Shown here: positions 1-15,000 of the stretch, one piece after another
Layout: every line of letters begins with the position of its first letter
How positions within the stretch are numbered: the stretch's first letter is position 1
NCBI GenBank assembly: GCA_022571845.1
Contig: JACZXB010000003.1
Span: 1 to 64,000, forward strand
DNA: 64,000 nt
Direction of reading: 5' to 3'
Source of the DNA: Candidatus Zixiibacteriota bacterium
GTDB taxonomy: Bacteria > Zixibacteria > MSB-5A5 > GN15 > FEB-12
Notes under the pieces: generated by a model
The model's input: the letters and a program-made list of their open reading frames with translations, nothing else
Database searches by the model: none
Told to the model about the DNA's origin: nothing
Program-made: the position numbers and the translations under genes

Positions 1-1
1 T

Positions 2-3000
2 CAGTCTACAACAGAAAACGTATTACTTTCTTTCGGAGTTTCGGCTACTGATATAGAGAGCACTCCGGTTCTGATAACCTCGGCGCTTCCGACCGGCGCG
101 GTCTTTACAGATAATGGCAATGGTACCGGTTCATTTGACTGGACTCCCGACTTCCTGCAATCCGGCTTTTACAGCGTAACATTTTATGCCACCGATGACA
201 GTTCGGCGATAGACTCAGAAGTAGTCACAATTACAGTCAACGATGGCGGCAACCAGCTTCCGGCACTTTCTGCAATTGGTGCTCAGTCTACTACAGAAAA
301 TATTCTTCTTTCGTTCGGTGTCTCAGCCACCGATATAGAGAGCACACCAGTTCTGACGACATCAACGCTACCTACTGGCGCGGTCTTTACAGATAATGGC
401 AATGGTACCGGTTCATTTGACTGGACACCGGACTTCTTGCAATCAGGAAGTTACAATGTAACGTTCTATGCCACAGATGACAGTATAGCAGTAGATTCAG
501 AAGTTGTCACGATCACAGTCAACGAGGCCGGCAACCAGTTACCAGTTCTTGCTGCAATAGGTGTGCAATCTACAATCGAAAATATTTTACTTTCGTTTGG
601 AGTTTCAGCAACTGACGCCGAAGGAGCACTTCCGACTCTGACGACATCAACGCTTCCGACCGGTGCGGTCTTTACAGATAATGGCAATGGGACCGGTTCA
701 TTTAACTGGACACCCGATTTCTTCCAGTCCGGCTCTTACAGCGTTACATTTTATGCAACTGATGACAGTGCGGCAGTAGATTCAGAAGTTGTCACGATTA
801 CAGTCAACGATGCTGGCAACCAGCTGCCGGTTCTTGCAGCAATTGGTGCTCAGTCTACCACAGAGAATGTACTGCTTTCATTTGGAGTTTCAGCTACTGA
901 TACAGAAAGTACGCCTGCGTTGACAACGTCGGCACTACCGACGGGGGCTCTGTTCACAGATAACGGCAATGGCACCGGATCTTTTGACTGGACTCCGACA
1001 TTCCTACAGTCCGGCAGTTATAACATAACATTCTACGCAACTGATGACAGTACGGCAGTAGATTCAGAGGTTGTCACGATTACAGTAAACGATGGCGGTA
1101 ACCAGCTGCCGATTTTGGCTGCAATAGGCGCTCGTTCAACTTTTGAAAATGTAACACTCTCTTTCGCTGTTTCAGCAACAGATATAGAGAGTACGCCTGT
1201 TTTAAGTATATCCAATCTGCCTTCGGGAGCCTCCTTTACAGTAAACGGAGATGGTACCGGTAGCTTTGATTGGACCCCGACATTCTTGCAATCAGGATTA
1301 TATAACGTCACTTTCTATGCCACAGACGACTCTGCCTCAGTTGATTCCGAAGTAGTCACGATAACAGTCAGCGATGGTGGCAACCAGCTGCCGATACTTA
1401 CATTAATCGGGGCGCAGTCTACTACAGAAAATGTGCTGCTCTCATTTGGAATATCAGCCAGTGATATAGAAAGTACTCCTGTCTTGACCACATCAAGCCT
1501 TCCGAGCGGTGCGGTCTTCACTGATAACGGCAACGGTACCGGAAGTTTTGACTGGATCCCGACATTCCTGCAGTCCGGAAGCTATAGTGTCACTTTTTAT
1601 GCTGCCGATGACAGCACAGCGGTTGACTCCGAAATAGTTTCAATAACTGTAAACGAGGCCGGCAACCAGGCCCCGACTCTGGCTGTGATAGGTGCACAAT
1701 CAGCTACTGAAAATGTGCTGCTATCATTCGGAGTATCCGCAACAGATATAGAAGGTACTGTCTCGCTGACAACTGCCGCACTTCCGCCAGGTGCTTCATT
1801 TGTAGATAACGGCGATGGCTCCGGTTCATTTGACTGGACTCCCACATTCCTGCAGTCGGGAAGCTACAATGTTACTTTCTATGCTACTGATGACAGCACA
1901 GCAGTTGATTCTGAAGTAGTAACTATCACTGTCAATGATGGCGGCAACCAGCTTCCGATTTTAGCCTCAATCGGCGCGCATTCAACTACAGAAAACATCC
2001 TGCTTGATTTTAACATCTCTGCTACGGATATAGAGAGCACTCCGGTTCTGACAACATCAAGTTTGCCTAATGCGGCAATATTTACCGATAACGGTAACGG
2101 CACCGCTTCTTTTGACTGGACGCCGTTATATAACCAGGCCGGTGTTTACAATATTATATTTTATGCTACTGATGACAGCACAGCGATTGATTCCGAAATT
2201 GTTGTAATTACTATTATTGAAGCCGGCAACCAGCCGGTCACTCTTAACCCGATTGGCAATCAATTGGTAAGCGAAGGCAATAATTTAGGCTTTACAGTTA
2301 GTGCCACGGATCCTGATTCTACTTTCGCCGTTATGACAACCTCAGCGCTACCTTCGGGCGCTACCTATATCGACAACGGCGACGGCAGCGCGATTTTTGA
2401 CTGGACTCCTGATTTTACTCAGTCCGGTTCTTATAATATTACGTTTTACGCAACGGATGGTATCTCAACCGATTCTGAAATTATCAATATTAACGTCCTT
2501 GAGTCCGGTAACCAGCCCCCGACATTGGCTGCGATCGGAGATAAATCTCTTACCGAGGGTGCCTTATTAAGTTTTAGTGTATCAGCGGTTGACCCGGATA
2601 GCACAATACCAGGCTTGAGTACCTCCACTCTTCCAACAGGAGCTCTGTTTGTGAATAACGGGGACGGTACCGGCAGCTTTGACTGGACACCTGATTTTAC
2701 CCAGTCCGGTATTTACAATATTACTTTTTATGCCACAGACGGGGTAGCCACAGATTCAGAACAGATTTCTATTACCGTCAACGAGGCCGGTAATCAGTCA
2801 CCGGTGTTAACTCCCATTGGAGCGCGAGGAGTAACCGAAGGCACAAACCTCAATTTTGGCGTATCTGCCTTTGATCCCGACGGTACCACTCCGATACTAA
2901 GTACCAGCAGTTTGCCGACCGGAGCTGTTTTTGTAGATAGCGGCAACGGCAGCGGTTCTTTTGACTGGACCCCAAGTTTTACTCAAAGCGGAGTATATAT

Positions 3001-6000
3001 CGTTATATTTTATGCCACAGATGGCAGCGCCACCGATAGTGAAATCGTGACCATTTCTGTTGTCGAAGAAGGCAACCAGTCCCCGGTGCTTGCTCTGATT
3101 GGAGCTCAAGTCACTACCGAAGGTATTAATTTGAATTTCGGAGTCTCAGCCTCTGACCCCGATAGCACTACTCCCAGTCTGACAACTTCGTCTCTGCCAA
3201 TCGGGGCAATTTTCACTGATAATAGTGACGGCACCGGAACATTTGATTGGACTCCAGAGTTTGTTCAGTCGGGTACATTTAATTTGACTTTCTACGCTTC
3301 AGACGGCGTTGAAATCGACAGTGAAACTATTGTAATCACCGTAAACGAAGCCGGTAATCAGGAACCGGTAATGGCTACAATAGGTCCTCAAAGTACGATT
3401 GAAGGAATAAATCTAAATTTCGTTATTTCAGCAATTGACCCGGACAGCACATTTCTGACATTGATAACATCATCGCTTCCGTCCGGCGCCAGCTTCACAG
3501 ATAACGGCGACGGCACCGGTACTTTTGACTGGACGCCAACATTTACCCAGAGCGGCAGCTACTTTGTAATATTCTCGGCAATTGATGACAGCAGCGCCGG
3601 TGATAGCGAAATAGTTTCCATTACAGTCAATGAAGCCGGCAACCAGTCACCGGTGCTGACTGCAATAGGTGCACAGTCGACTACAGAAAATATAAATCTG
3701 GCATTCTCTGTTTCTGCTGCCGACCCCGATGCCACTATCCCAACTTTGTCAACATCGTCACTTCCGAGTGGAGCAACGTTTGTAGACAATGGCGATGGCA
3801 GCGGTGATTTCAGCTGGACGCCTAACTATATCCAGGCGGGAGCGTATAACATAACTTTCTATGCTTCCGATGGGGCTGTTTCTGATTCCGAAATTGTGGC
3901 TATAACCGTTACGGAAGCCGGCAACCAAACTCCCGTCATGTCAGCTGTAGGTGCGCAATCTACTACCGAAGGAATTCTTTTGAGCTTTGTTCTGTCTGCT
4001 AGTGATGCAGATTCCACCATTCCTGCATTCTCAGCATCAACATTACCTTCAGGTGCTTCGCTTACAGATAACGGAGATGGCACCGGAACATTTAACTGGA
4101 CGCCTACATTTTTGCAGTCTGGTGTTTACAGTGTGACTTTCTATGCTACCGATGCTTCCTTGGCAGTTGATTCTGAAGTAGTTTCAATAACTGTCAACGA
4201 TGCCGGTAACCAGTTACCAATTCTGGCCACAATCGGAGCGCAATCTACAACAGAAAATCTGAATCTCAATTTTGTAATATCGGCTTCCGACCCCGAAGGT
4301 GCTCCGCCGTCTTTGACAACTTCAGCTCTGCCTGCAGGCGCAACTTTTGTAGACAACGGCACCGGCACCGGAACATTTGACTGGATACCGGACTTTACCC
4401 AAAGCGGCTCATATAATGTAACATTTTATGCCACTGACGATTCAACAGCCGTTGATTCTGAACAGGTTACCATAACTGTCATCGAATCAGGTAACCAGGC
4501 ACCGGTCTTAGATCCGATTGGAGCAAAAGGCAGCACCGAAGGTGTTCTGCTTACCTTTAGTTTGTCGGCTTCGGATCTTGATGCCACCACCCCAACTTTG
4601 TCGGCCATAGTTTTACCATCTGGTGCAAGCTTATTTGATAATGGTGACGGCACAGCAGACTTTAGCTGGACGCCGGATTTTGTCCAGAGCGGAATTTACA
4701 TCGTAACGTTTATTGCCGATGACGGACTCGCTGCCGATAGTGAAACAATTACAATTACCATAAGCGATGCCGGTAACCAAAACCCTGTCTTAGCTACTGT
4801 TGGCTCAAGAAATATTCTTGAGGGCGCCAATCTTAACTTCGTAACTTCAGCTACAGACCCCGAAGGCAACCCGCCGGCGCTGACAACATCGACTCTGCCG
4901 TCAGGAGCAACATTTATAGACAACGGCGATGGTACAGCTACTTTTGACTGGACACCAAATTTTAATCAAAGCGGCATCTATGGTGTGTCATTCTACGCTA
5001 CTGATGATTCGTCTGCGGTAGATTCAGAAAATGTAACTATTACAGTGACCGAAGCCGGTAACCAAATACCAGTTCTGGCAGCAATCGGCCCGCAAAGTAC
5101 CAGTGAAAATGTTCAATTGTTGTTTAGCATTTCAGCCAGCGACCCGGACGCTACCACGCCGACACTCAGCGCAGTTTCTCTGCCCACTGGAGCAGTTTTT
5201 ACAGATAACGGTAACGGCACCGGTTCTTTTGACTGGACACCGAATTTCACTCAAGCCGGAACATATATTGTAACATTTATAGCTTCTGATGGCTTGGCCA
5301 GCGATAGTGAAATAGTTTCGATTACAGTTAACGAAGAAGGTAACCAGGCGCCAACATTGGCAGTAATCGGAGCAAAAAGCGTTACCGAGGGTGCCAATCT
5401 AAACTTCACTGCTACGGCAACGGATCTGGACGGCACCACACCAAGTCTTAGCAGTTCAACTCTGCCAGATGGCGCCAGCTTTACAGATAACCTGGACGGC
5501 AGCGGTACTTTCGACTGGACGCCGACATTTATCCAGGCAGGAAGTTATAATGTAACATTTTATGCCTCAGACGGTGCCCTGACCGACAGTGAAGTTGTTA
5601 CCATCACAGTCAACGAAGCCGGCAACCAGGGACCGATACTCTTTTCGATAGGTTCAAAAGCTACCACCGAAGGCATTCAGCTTACATTCGGCATTTCGGC
5701 GACAGACCCCGACAGCACCATACCTGCTCTTTCAGCTGTATCTCTGCCAGGTGGTGCAATATTTACTGATAACGGTGATGGTACTGGTACCTTTGACTGG
5801 ACACCAAACTTCATTCAAGGCGGCGTCTATAATGTAATATTTATAGCTGCCGACAGCCTGGCTGCAGATAGTGAAATAGTGACAATCACAGTTACTGAAG
5901 CCGGTAATCAGCTTCCTGTCTTAGCAACAATAGGTGCACAGAACATTACCGAAGGAATAAATCTTAATTTTGCAGTCTCGGCTTCTGACCCGGATAGTAC

Positions 6001-9000
6001 CACGCCAGCGTTGACTACTTCAAGCTTACCCTCGGGAGCATCATTTACAGATAATGGCAATGGCACCGGCACCTTTGACTGGACGCCGGATTTCACTCAG
6101 GCCGGAACCTATATCATAATATTCCGCGCCTCAGATGGCCTGGCTTCAGATAGTGAAGTGGTCGCAATTACAGTCAACGAAGCTGGCAACCAGACTCCGG
6201 TTCTGTCAGGTATAGGCCCCCGTTCTACAACAGAAGGAGCAGCCCTCAACATTGTAGTTTCGGCCACTGACGCCGATGGTACCATTCCTGTCATCAGCAC
6301 ATCCGCACTCCCAACGGGAGCAACCTTTACAGATAACCTTGACGGCACCGCTGACTTTAATTGGTTACCAACATTTACCCAGAGCGGCAGCTATGTCGTA
6401 ACTTTCTATGCCACCGACGGTGCCGCGATCGACAGCGAAGTAGTATCTATTACAGTCAATGAGGCCGGTAACCAAATTCCACAACTTGAACCGATCGGTG
6501 CTAAAGGAACGACTGAAGGAATAAATCTAAACTTTGAAATTTCTGCTTCAGATGTAGACGGTACTACCCCAAGCCTGACGACATCAACCTTACCGAGCGG
6601 TGCATCTTTTATAGACAATGGTAACGGCACCGGTACATTCGCTTGGACACCGGATTTCACCCAAAGCGGCACATATAATGTCACTTTTTATGCTACGGAC
6701 GGAATAGCTACAGACAGCGAAGTGGTTACAATCAGCGTTAGCGAAGCGGGCAATCAGGCGCCGGTACTTAATCCAATCGGATCAAGAATTACCAATGAGG
6801 GCGTTAATCTTAATTTTGGAATTTCCGGCTCTGACCCGGATGGCTTACTGCCCAGCCTGACAACCTCGGCACTTCCGGCAGGGGCAACATTTACAGATAA
6901 CGGCGATGGCACCGGCACCTTTGACTGGACACCTTCTTTTGTCCAAGCCGGACTATACAATATCACTTTCTTTGCCTCAGACGGTGCAGCCAAAGACTCA
7001 GAAATAGTTTCGATAACTGTTATAGAAGTCGGCAACCAGACTCCGGTTTTGACAGCAATAGGATCTAAATCTGCTACCGAGGGAACCAGCCTTAACTTCG
7101 GAATAACTGCCAGCGACCCGGACAGCACAATTCCTAATCTGTCAATATCGTCACTTCCCGCTGGAGCAACTTTTGTAAACAATGGTGATGGCACCGGCAG
7201 TTTCGACTGGACACCGGATTTCACTCAGAGCGGAATCTACAGCGTAACTTTCTACGCTACCGATGGGCTGGCCACCGATAGTGAGCAGGTGACTATTACA
7301 ATATTCGAAGCTGGCAATCAGAATCCTGTTTTGGCGGCTATAGGTGCACAGTCAGTTACCGAAGGAAGTCTACTAACGTTTACTGCTACTGCCAGCGACC
7401 CGGATGGCACTTTCCCGACTTTCACGACTTCAGCGCTTCCGTCAGGAGCTGCCTTCGTTGATAATCTGAACGGCACTGCCACCTTTGACTGGACACCAAA
7501 TTTCATTCAGAGCGGAGTGTACTCCGTTACGTTCTTTGCTACCGATGGTCTGGCAACTGATAGTGAAGTCGTATCAATAACTGTAACAGAAGCCGGAAAT
7601 CAGGTTCCCCAACTGGCTACAATAGGTGCACAAAATACTACAGAAGGAGTTAATCTCAATTTTGCAGTTTCCGCTTTTGATGCAGACAGCACCATACCAA
7701 TCTTGATAGCCTCATCTTTGCCGACAGGTGCAAGTTTCACGGATAACGGCAATGGCAGCGGAACATTTGACTGGACACCGACATTCACCCAGAGCGGGAC
7801 ATATAATGTCACTTTTTATGCTACCGATAGTATTGCTACTGATAGCGAAGTTGTCACTATCGGTGTAAACGAAGCCGGCAACCAGTCTCCAGTCTTAGCG
7901 GCTATTGGTGCGAAGAGCAGTACCGAAGGAATAAACCTAAACTTTTCCATCTCATCTTCGGATCCTGATGGCTCAACACCAGCACTGACAACCTCATCGC
8001 TGCCCGCAGGTGCAACATTCATTGATAACGGCAACGGCAGCGGAACCTTTGACTGGCTGACAGACTTTACTCAGAGCGGCACTTTCTTTGTAACATTCCG
8101 AGCCTCTGACGGTATATTGGTCGACAGCGAAATTGTTACAATCACGATTTTAGAAGCAGGCAATCAGTCGCCGGTACTTAATTCTATCGGCGCCAAGAGT
8201 GTAGCCGAAGGACAGAATTTACTTTTTAGCATTTCTGGCACAGACCCGGATGGCACTACACCGACATTGACAAGTTCAGCCCTGCCGAGTGGTGCAACCT
8301 TTACCGACAACGGCGACGGCACCGGCTTCTTTGACTGGACGCCTAACTTTATTCAAGCTGGTTCTTACAACATTACTTTCTATTCCTCAGATGGTGTTGA
8401 AACTGATAGCGAGTTAGTTACGATTACGGTCAATGAGGCTGGTAACCAAACACCGACTCTGGCAGCAATCGGCGCTCAGGTTATTGCTGAGGGTGTAAAT
8501 CTTAACTTTGTTGTTTCTGCTACCGATGCAGACAGCACAATTCTATTTATGTTAGCCGCACCGCTGCCGGCCGGAGCTACTTTTATAGACAACGGTGATG
8601 GCACCGGAACCTTTGACTGGACGCCCGATTTTACCCAGAGCGGAACTTACAATGTAACATTTGCCGCATCCGACGGTTTAGCGACCGACAGCGAAGTAGT
8701 AACTATCAATGTTAATGAGTCCGGCAACCAAGACCCGCTTTTAGATCCGATCGGATTTCAGTCCACCACTGAAGATGTAAACCTCAATTTTAATATTACA
8801 GCTTCCGATCCTGACGGCACCACACCAACTTTGTCAACTTCATCACTACCAACAGGTGCAATATTTGTTGATAGTGGCAACGGAACTGGAAATTTTGACT
8901 GGACGCCGGGCTTTGACCAGAGCGGCGACTATTTGGTGACTTTCTATGCTACTGACGGAGTTGCCATCGATTCCGAAATAGTACAGATTACAGTTAACGA

Positions 9001-12000
9001 AGTAGGTAACCAGGCGCCGATTCTTACAGCAATTGGTGCAAAAAATGTGGGCGAAGGTGGAAATCTGAACTTTGGAGTTACGGCTTCAGATGCTGATGCC
9101 ACTACGCCAAATCTTAGTACTTCTGCTCTACCTGCTGGAGCAACGTTTGTAGACAATCTCAACGGTAGCGGTAGTTTTGACTGGTCTCCGGATTTCACAC
9201 AAAGCGGGACATATAATGTCACCTTCTATGCCTCTGATGGTCTTCTAACTGACAGCGAAGTTGTTACCATTACAGTCAACGATGCCGGTAATCAGTTGCC
9301 AGTACTGGCGGCTATTGGAAGCCAAACCACAATTGAAGGAACTAATCTCAACTTTAACCTGTCGGCTGCAGATGTTGACGGCCCATCGCCGGTCTTAACG
9401 ACATCAATTCTTCCAATAGGCGCAACTTTCATTGACAATGGAGATGGCAGCGGCAGTTTTGATTGGACTCCTGGCTTTACACAAAGCGGCACATACGGCG
9501 TTACATTTTATGCAACCGATGACAGCCTGGCTGTTGATAGTGAAGTTGTAACTATCTCTGTAAACGAGGCTGGCAACCAGCCGCCGGTATTGGCAACAAT
9601 CGGAAGTAAGAGTGTCACTGAAGGCGCCAATCTTAGTTATGGTGTTTCAGCGGTTGACCCGGACAGTACTACTCCAGCTTTAAATACTTCAACACTTCCG
9701 TTAGGTGCATCATTTACCGACAACGGTGACGGCAGCGGAGACTTCGACTGGACACCCGACTTTACTCAAGCTGGCAGTTACTTTGTAATATTCTATGCCA
9801 CAGACGGCGTAGCTACAGATAGTGAGATTGTATCATTTACAATTAACGAAGCTGGCAATCAGGCTCCGCAATTGACTGCTATCGGTGCCAAGTCTGTTAC
9901 CGAAGGAATAAACTTAAACTTCAGCATAGCTGCCTCAGACCCCGATGGCACCACACCAGGGTTTAGCACAGTAATCTTACCTACCGGTGCAACCTTTATA
10001 GACAACGGTGATGGTACAGCTACATTCGATTGGACACCAAGTTTTGTGCAGTCTGGCGTTTACAACGTAACATTCCTGACAACTGATGGAGCCCTTTCTG
10101 ATTCAGAAATAGTAACCATCACAGTCAACGAAGCCGGCAATCAGGCGCCAGAGTTGGCGGCTATCGGCTCACAGTCAACTACCGAAGGCGAAAATCTTAA
10201 CTTTAGTATTTTGGCTACAGACCCGGATGTCACCACACCTTCTCTCACTACTTCAGCCCTGCCACCCGGGGCAGTCTTTACCGACAACGGCGACGGCACA
10301 GGAATATTTGACTGGACTCCAAGCTTTACCCAAAGTGGCAGTTACTTTGTAATATTCCACGCTTCAGATGGTATTTCCAGTGACAGTGAAGTAGTCTCTA
10401 TTATAGTAAACGAGGCCGGCAACCAGTCGCCTGTACTTTCAACCATCGGCTCACAGTCAGTTGTCGAAGGCAGCAGCTTAAACTTTACTGTCTCAGCGGT
10501 TGATCCCGACAGCACCACCCCGGTTTTAACGGCGCTCAATCTGCCGAGCGGGGCAGTCTTTACCGACAACGGTGACGGCTCAGGCAGCTTTGCCTGGTCA
10601 CCTGACTTTATTCAGGCCGGAGGCTATAGTGTTACATTCTATGCCACCGATGGCAGCGCCTCAGACAGCGAAGTGGTGACCATTACGGTCATCGAAGCCG
10701 GCAACCAGCCGCCTGTTTTAGCAGTCATCGGCGCGCAGTCAGTCAGCGAGGGCATAAATTTAACATTGGCCATAAGTGCCTCTGATGCCGATCTGACCAC
10801 ACCGTCTTTTAGCGCTTCGACACTGCCTTCAGGCGCCTCATTTACCGACAACGGTGACGGCAGCGCTTCATTTGACTGGACGCCTGACTTTACCCAGGCC
10901 GGCAGCTATTTGGTAACTTTTCGTGCTACCGACGGCCAGGCCACTGATAGTGAGGTAGTCACCATAACCGTCAGCGAAGCCGGCAACCAGAGGCCTGTTT
11001 TAGCGGCCATCGGAGCTAAGAGTACCAGCGAAGGCATACTTCTTACTTTTGGAGTATCGGCTGTTGATGCTGACGGTACCTTCCCGCTACTGTCAACCAC
11101 CGCTTTACCTTCAGGCGCAGTCTTTACCGACAACTCAGATGGCAGCGGCAGCTTCGACTGGACTCCGGACTTTACTCAGTCGGGTTTATACAGTGTGACC
11201 TTCATTGCTTCAGACAGTCTGGCCGCCGACAGCGAAACTATCAGCATTACGGTAGGTGAAGTGGGCAATCAATCGCCGATCTTAGCAGCCATCGGTTCAC
11301 AAAGCAGCAGTGAGAACGTAAACCTGACTTTTGCAGTTTCTGCCAGCGACCCCGACGGCACCATCCCGGTTTTAACGGCGCTCAATCTGCCGGGCGGGGC
11401 AACTTTTGTAGATAACGGCAATGGCAGCGGCAGCTTCGACTGGACCCCGAGTTTTGTGCAGGCCGGAACTTATTTGATAACCTTCCGCGCTTCTGATGGC
11501 GTACTCTCCGATTCCGAAATTGTCGCCGTCACAATTTTTGAAACAGGTAACCAGTCGCCCGTCTTAGCCTCCATCGGAGCTCAAGACATCAGCGAAGGCG
11601 CCAATCTTAATTTTGTAACAACGGCCAGCGATCCTGATAGCACCACCCCCAGCTTTAGTTCGACGACTCTGCCTGCTGGCGCCAGCTATACCGATAACGG
11701 TGACGGCTCGGCTACTTTTGACTGGACCCCCGACTTTACCCAGAGCGGAGTCTATAACATTACTTTCTACGCCACCGATGGCTCACTAACTGACAGCGAA
11801 GCGGTAGTTATTACTGTCACAGAAGCCGGCAACCAGGCGCCGCTCTTGGCTGCCATAGGTTCTAAGGGCACCACCGAAGGCGTCAATCTTAACTTCTCTG
11901 TTTTTGCCTCAGACCCCGACAGCACTATTCCGGCTCTGTCAACTTCCACACTACCCTCTGGCGCCACCTTTACAGATAACACCGATGGCAGCGGCAGCTT

Positions 12001-15000
12001 TGACTGGACCCCGGATTTCACCCAGAGCGGTACCTATAATGTTACTTTCTATGCCGCTGACGGCATTGCCACTGACAGTGAAATCGTCTCAATAACTGTC
12101 AACGAAGTCGGCAACCAGGCGCCTCTGCTGGAAGTTATCGGCGCTCAAACCACCACCGAAAATATTAATTTAAGCTTTGCTGTCTCAGCGGTTGACCCCG
12201 ACGGTACTACTCCGGTCCTGACAACTTCTGCTCTGCCCGCCGGCGCCAGCTTTGTCGATAGCGGCGACGGCAGCGGTGCTTTTGACTGGACCCCGACTTT
12301 TATTCAGAGCGGCAGCTACTTTGTCATCTTCTATGCCTCAGACGGAGTCGCCTCTGACAGTGAAGTAGTTTCCATTACTGTCAACGAAGCCGGCAATCAG
12401 CCGCCGCTGCTCTCTGCTATCGGAGCTAAGTCGACCACTGAAGGCGTCAGTCTTAACTTTGTAGTCTCAGCCTCTGACGCCGACGGCACCAATGCGACCT
12501 TAAGCACTTCCAGCCTGCCGGCCGGCGTAACCTTCATAGACAACGGTGACGGCACAGCTGACTTCGACTGGACCCCAAACTTCATTCAGAGCGGCAGCTA
12601 TAATATCACCTTCTATGCCTCAGACGGCCTGGCCTCAGACAGCGAAGTGGTAACTATCACGGTTAACGAAGCCGGTAACCAGGCGCCGCTGCTCTCTGCT
12701 ATCGGAGCCAGAGCCACCACCGAAGGAATAAATCTTAACTTTGACGTCACAGCTTCAGATGCCGACAGCACCATCCCGACCCTGTCAACTTCGGCGCTAC
12801 CAACTGGCGCCAGCTTCATAGACAACGGCGACGGCTCAGGCAGCTTCGACTGGACACCCATATTTACCCAGAGCGGCAGCTACTCAATTACTTTCTATGC
12901 CGCTGACGGCAGCGCCTCAGACAGCGAAGTCGTCAACATAACCGTCAACGAAGCCGGTAACCAGATACCAATCTTAGCTACCATTGGCGCCCAAACAACC
13001 AGCGAAGGCGTTAATCTTAACTTCAATGTCTCAGCCACAGACGCCGACAGCCTGATACCGCTACTGACTACGTCACTGCTGCCCCCGGGCGCCAGCTTCA
13101 TAGACAACGGCGACGGCTCAGGCAGCTTCGACTGGACGCCGACTTTTACCCAGGCCAGCTCTTACTTTGTAATCTTCATTGCCTCCGACGGCGTCGCCGC
13201 TGACAGCGAAATTGTTGCGATCACAGTCAACGAAGCCGGCAACCAGTCGCCTGTTTTAGCAGTCATCGGCGCGCAGTCTGTCAGCGAAGGCCAGCTGCTT
13301 AACTTCAGCATCGCCTCATCAGATCCCGACGGCTCTACCCCCAGCCTGTCAGCTTTATCTCTGCCCTCAGGCGCCAGCTTCATAGACAACTCAGACGGCT
13401 CCGGTACTTTCGACTGGATTCCGGACTTTACTCAAGGCGGCATCTACAGTGTTACTTTCGTGGCTTCTGACGGCTCACTCTCAGACTCCGAAGTAGTCAC
13501 CATAACAGTCACCGAAGCCGGCAACCAGACACCGCTTCTTAGCTCCATTGGCTCCCAAGGCATCACCGAAGGCGTCAATCTTAATTTCAACATAAGCGCT
13601 ACAGATGCTGACGCTACCATACCGGCTCTTTCGACTTCGGCTTTACCGAGTGGCGCTATCTTCACAGACAACACCAATGGTACTGGTACCTTCGACTGGA
13701 CCCCGGGCTTTACTCAGAGCGGGACATATAATGTCACTTTTTATGCCTCCGACGGCGTCCTAACCGATAGCGAAGTGGTCACGATCACAGTCAATGACGC
13801 CGGCAACCAGCGTCCGCTGCTAACGGCCATTGGCGCTCAGAGTTCGACTGAGGGTCTGCTGCTCATCTTTGCTGCCAGCGCCAGCGATGCCGACGGCACC
13901 ACCCCCTCAATCAATACCGGCACTTTACCGGCCGGCGCCATCTTCATAGACCACGGCGACGGCTCAGGAACTTTTGAGTGGACCACCACCTTCATTCAGG
14001 CCGGTATTTATAACATTCTCTTCTTTGCCTCCGACGGCGTTCTCTCGGATTCAGAAACTGTTCAAATTACAATACTCGAAGCCGGCAACCAGACGCCAGT
14101 TCTGGCCGCCATCGGTGCAAAATTTGTTAACGAAGGCGCCGGCCTTAACTTCTCTGTCACAGCCTCAGACCCCGACGGCACTACCCCCAGCTTCAGTAAT
14201 TCAGTGCTGCCTGCAGGCGCCAGCTTCATAGACAACGGCGACGGCTCAGCTGACTTTAACTGGACGCCCGACTTCACTCAGAGTGGCAGTTACAATATAA
14301 CTTTCCGGGCCTCCGACGGCGCCTTAACCGACTCCGAAGTGGTCACTATTACCGTCACCGAATCAGGCAACCAGCCCCCGATTTTAGCTTTAATCGGCTC
14401 ACAGTCTGTCAGCGAAGGCAACAACCTCAACTTCTCTGTCTCAGCTTCAGACCCCGATGCTACCATACCTGCTCTTTCAGCTGTATCTCTGCCTGCCGGC
14501 GCCAGCTTCATAGACAACGGCGACGGCTCAGGATCTTTTGACTGGACTTCAAACTTCACCCAGAGCGGCACCTATAATATTACTTTCATAGCCTCTGACG
14601 GCGTAGCCGCCGACAGCGAAGTGGTGACTATAAGTGTTACCGAAGCCGGTAACCAGACTCCGGTACTCTCTGCCATCGGACCGCAAAGTACTACCGAAGA
14701 TGTTAATTTGAGCTTCGTTGTTTCGGCCACAGATGCCGACGGTACCATTCCTACTCTGACTACCTTAAATTTACCTGCCGGCGCCACCTTCACAGACAAC
14801 GGTGACGGCTCAGGATCTTTTGACTGGACTCCCGACTTTACCCAGAGCGGCACTTATAATGTCACTTTCAAAGCCTCTGACGGCGTAGCCACAGCCTCAG
14901 AAATCGTCTCGATTACCGTCAACGAAGTCGGCAACCAGGCGCCGGTCATGACTCTTATCGGAGCCAAGTCTGTCAGCGAGGGCGCTAACCTGAACTTCAG

